6,385 nt of DNA from NCBI GenBank assembly GCA_007127385.1, contig SKZM01000058.1, forward strand, positions 1 to 6,385. Reading direction: 5' to 3'. This document shows, one piece after another, positions 5,610-6,385 of this stretch (the stretch's first letter is position 1; the number at the start of each line of letters is the position of its first letter). Below the pieces are notes generated by a model, which did not search any database, was not told the DNA's origin, and worked only from the letters and a program-made list of their open reading frames with translations. The stretch comes from Methanosalsum sp. Lineage in GTDB: Archaea > Halobacteriota > Methanosarcinia > Methanosarcinales > Methanosarcinaceae. A program made the translations under genes and the position numbers.

Positions 5610-6385
5610 ATGGATATTGAAGGTTATGCAAGACAGGGCCTTATAAGAGGTGACCCGGAAATTCAAGAAAAGCTTGCCACCAGGATAACTGAAATAAAGC
5701 AGGTGGATATGACAATTGCAAGAAAGCTTGCACAGGCCGCTATCAGTGAAGCCAGGGCAATATTGGATGTATCAGGTGATATCCTGACATCAACCAGATC
5801 AGGCGTTACAATGGGTCAGTTTGGAGTTGGCTCCAGAGGGAGCGGTGATTTCTATGCCCATGAAAAAATCGCAGAAGTCATTGGAAGTACCGCGGCTGTA
5901 GTTGATTCATCACATCTGGATGATTCCGGGGTTGTGAGGACCCAAAGCGGTGAGTACATAGTACTGACTGTTGACGGGATACACTCACGCCTAAGTGATT
6001 TTCCCTTTCTTGCGGGTTTTCATGTTGCAAGGGCATCATTGCGGGACGTCTATGTAATGGGAGCACGACCACTAGCACTTTTTTCTGATATACATGTTGC
6101 AGACGATGGAGATGTGGCAAAGATATTTGATCATATTGCTGGAATTACCACAGTTTCTCAGGTTACTGGTATTCCCCTTATAACCGGAAGCACTCTCAGA
6201 ATCGGAGGAGATATGGTAATAGGAGATCGGATGACAGGTGGTGTGGGTGCGGTCGGAGTTACTGAAAACCTCACATCAAGAAACCTTACACAACCCGGTG
6301 ACCTGATACTTATGACCGAAGGGGCAGGAGGGGGTACCATTTCAACCACTGCTCTTTATTATGGTATGCATGATGTGGTGGATGA
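5610..6385 (+). CDS. AIR synthase-related (PurM/HypE-like) protein, 3' end cut by the window
   Basis: The first 258 codons are open to the window edge; full-length archaeal relatives are, from memory, clearly longer. Residues about 1-65 are a helical N-terminal extension not found in PurM. A PurM-type ATP-binding half follows. It has a glycine-rich loop GVGSRGSGDF (72-81), an acidic DDSGVV (104-109), DGIH (122-125), PFLAG (132-136), and an aspartate and MGARP segment (D146, 150-154). GGDMVIGDRMTGG lies at 199-211. The second PurM domain begins near 230 (GDLILMTEGAGGGTI). This superfamily (PurM, SelD, HypE, ThiL, PurL) activates a carbonyl or carboxyl group, or selenide, with ATP. The N-terminal extension separates it from true PurM, and it most resembles the uncharacterised archaeal hydrogenase-maturation-factor/selenophosphate-synthetase-related group. 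Its substrate is unknown. Its position after hisH could reflect nucleotide metabolism, but that is only inference. Confidence 0.85.
   Translation, partial: MDIEGYARQGLIRGDPEIQEKLATRITEIKQVDMTIARKLAQAAISEARAILDVSGDILTSTRSGVTMGQFGVGSRGSGDFYAHEKIAEVIGSTAAVVDSSHLDDSGVVRTQSGEYIVLTVDGIHSRLSDFPFLAGFHVARASLRDVYVMGARPLALFSDIHVADDGDVAKIFDHIAGITTVSQVTGIPLITGSTLRIGGDMVIGDRMTGGVGAVGVTENLTSRNLTQPGDLILMTEGAGGGTISTTALYYGMHDVVD

Noticed and set aside
5878..6349. Two minus-strand open frames opposite the PurM/HypE-like gene
   Set aside because: Both are antisense to the conserved PurM motifs and their translations are low-complexity (Pro/Val/Ile- or His/Gln-rich). They are shadows.

Overview
The window looks like chromosomal DNA of a methanogenic archaeon, most likely a member of the Methanosarcinaceae (a Methanolobus/Methanococcoides-type organism). 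This assignment is inferred from protein style: an archaeal PIN-ATPase-KH protein, an archaeal-type HypE/PurM-like protein, prepilin-like secreted proteins, AT-rich TATA-type promoters and GGAGG-type ribosome sites. It was not confirmed by any database search. No RNA gene, insertion sequence, CRISPR array or phage gene is visible, and almost all of the window is coding.

Layout. Positions 101-1936 (+) encode a PINA-like protein with an N-terminal PIN nuclease-fold domain, a PilT/GspE-like ATPase and a KH domain. Positions 2025-3320 (+) encode a UDP-glucose 6-dehydrogenase-family enzyme that supplies a UDP-uronic acid for surface glycans. Its stop codon abuts the leader of a small coiled-coil protein with two C-terminal membrane segments (3332-3886, +), so these two are probably one operon. 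Only 5 bp later, on the opposite strand, come two adjacent, mutually paralogous genes (3892-4332 and 4348-4830, both -). Each encodes one N-terminal membrane or prepilin-like segment, a proline-rich hinge and a roughly 100-residue Ig-like or carboxypeptidase-regulatory-like outer domain. A 139-bp divergent intergenic region (4831-4969) separates them from hisH (4970-5578, +), the glutaminase subunit of imidazole glycerol phosphate synthase. hisH is followed 31 bp later by a PurM/HypE-like (AIR synthase-related) gene that runs off the right edge (5610-6385, +).

How the genes fit together. The left gene is DNA or RNA processing housekeeping. The centre is a cell-envelope block: a nucleotide-sugar dehydrogenase, a small membrane protein, and two anchored or pilin-like exported proteins. 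The right part is nitrogen and nucleotide metabolism: hisH plus an ATP-grasping PurM-like enzyme. The least described parts are the paralogous exported pair, the coiled-coil membrane protein coupled to the dehydrogenase, and the repeat-rich divergent promoter. I see no clear defence or mobile system.
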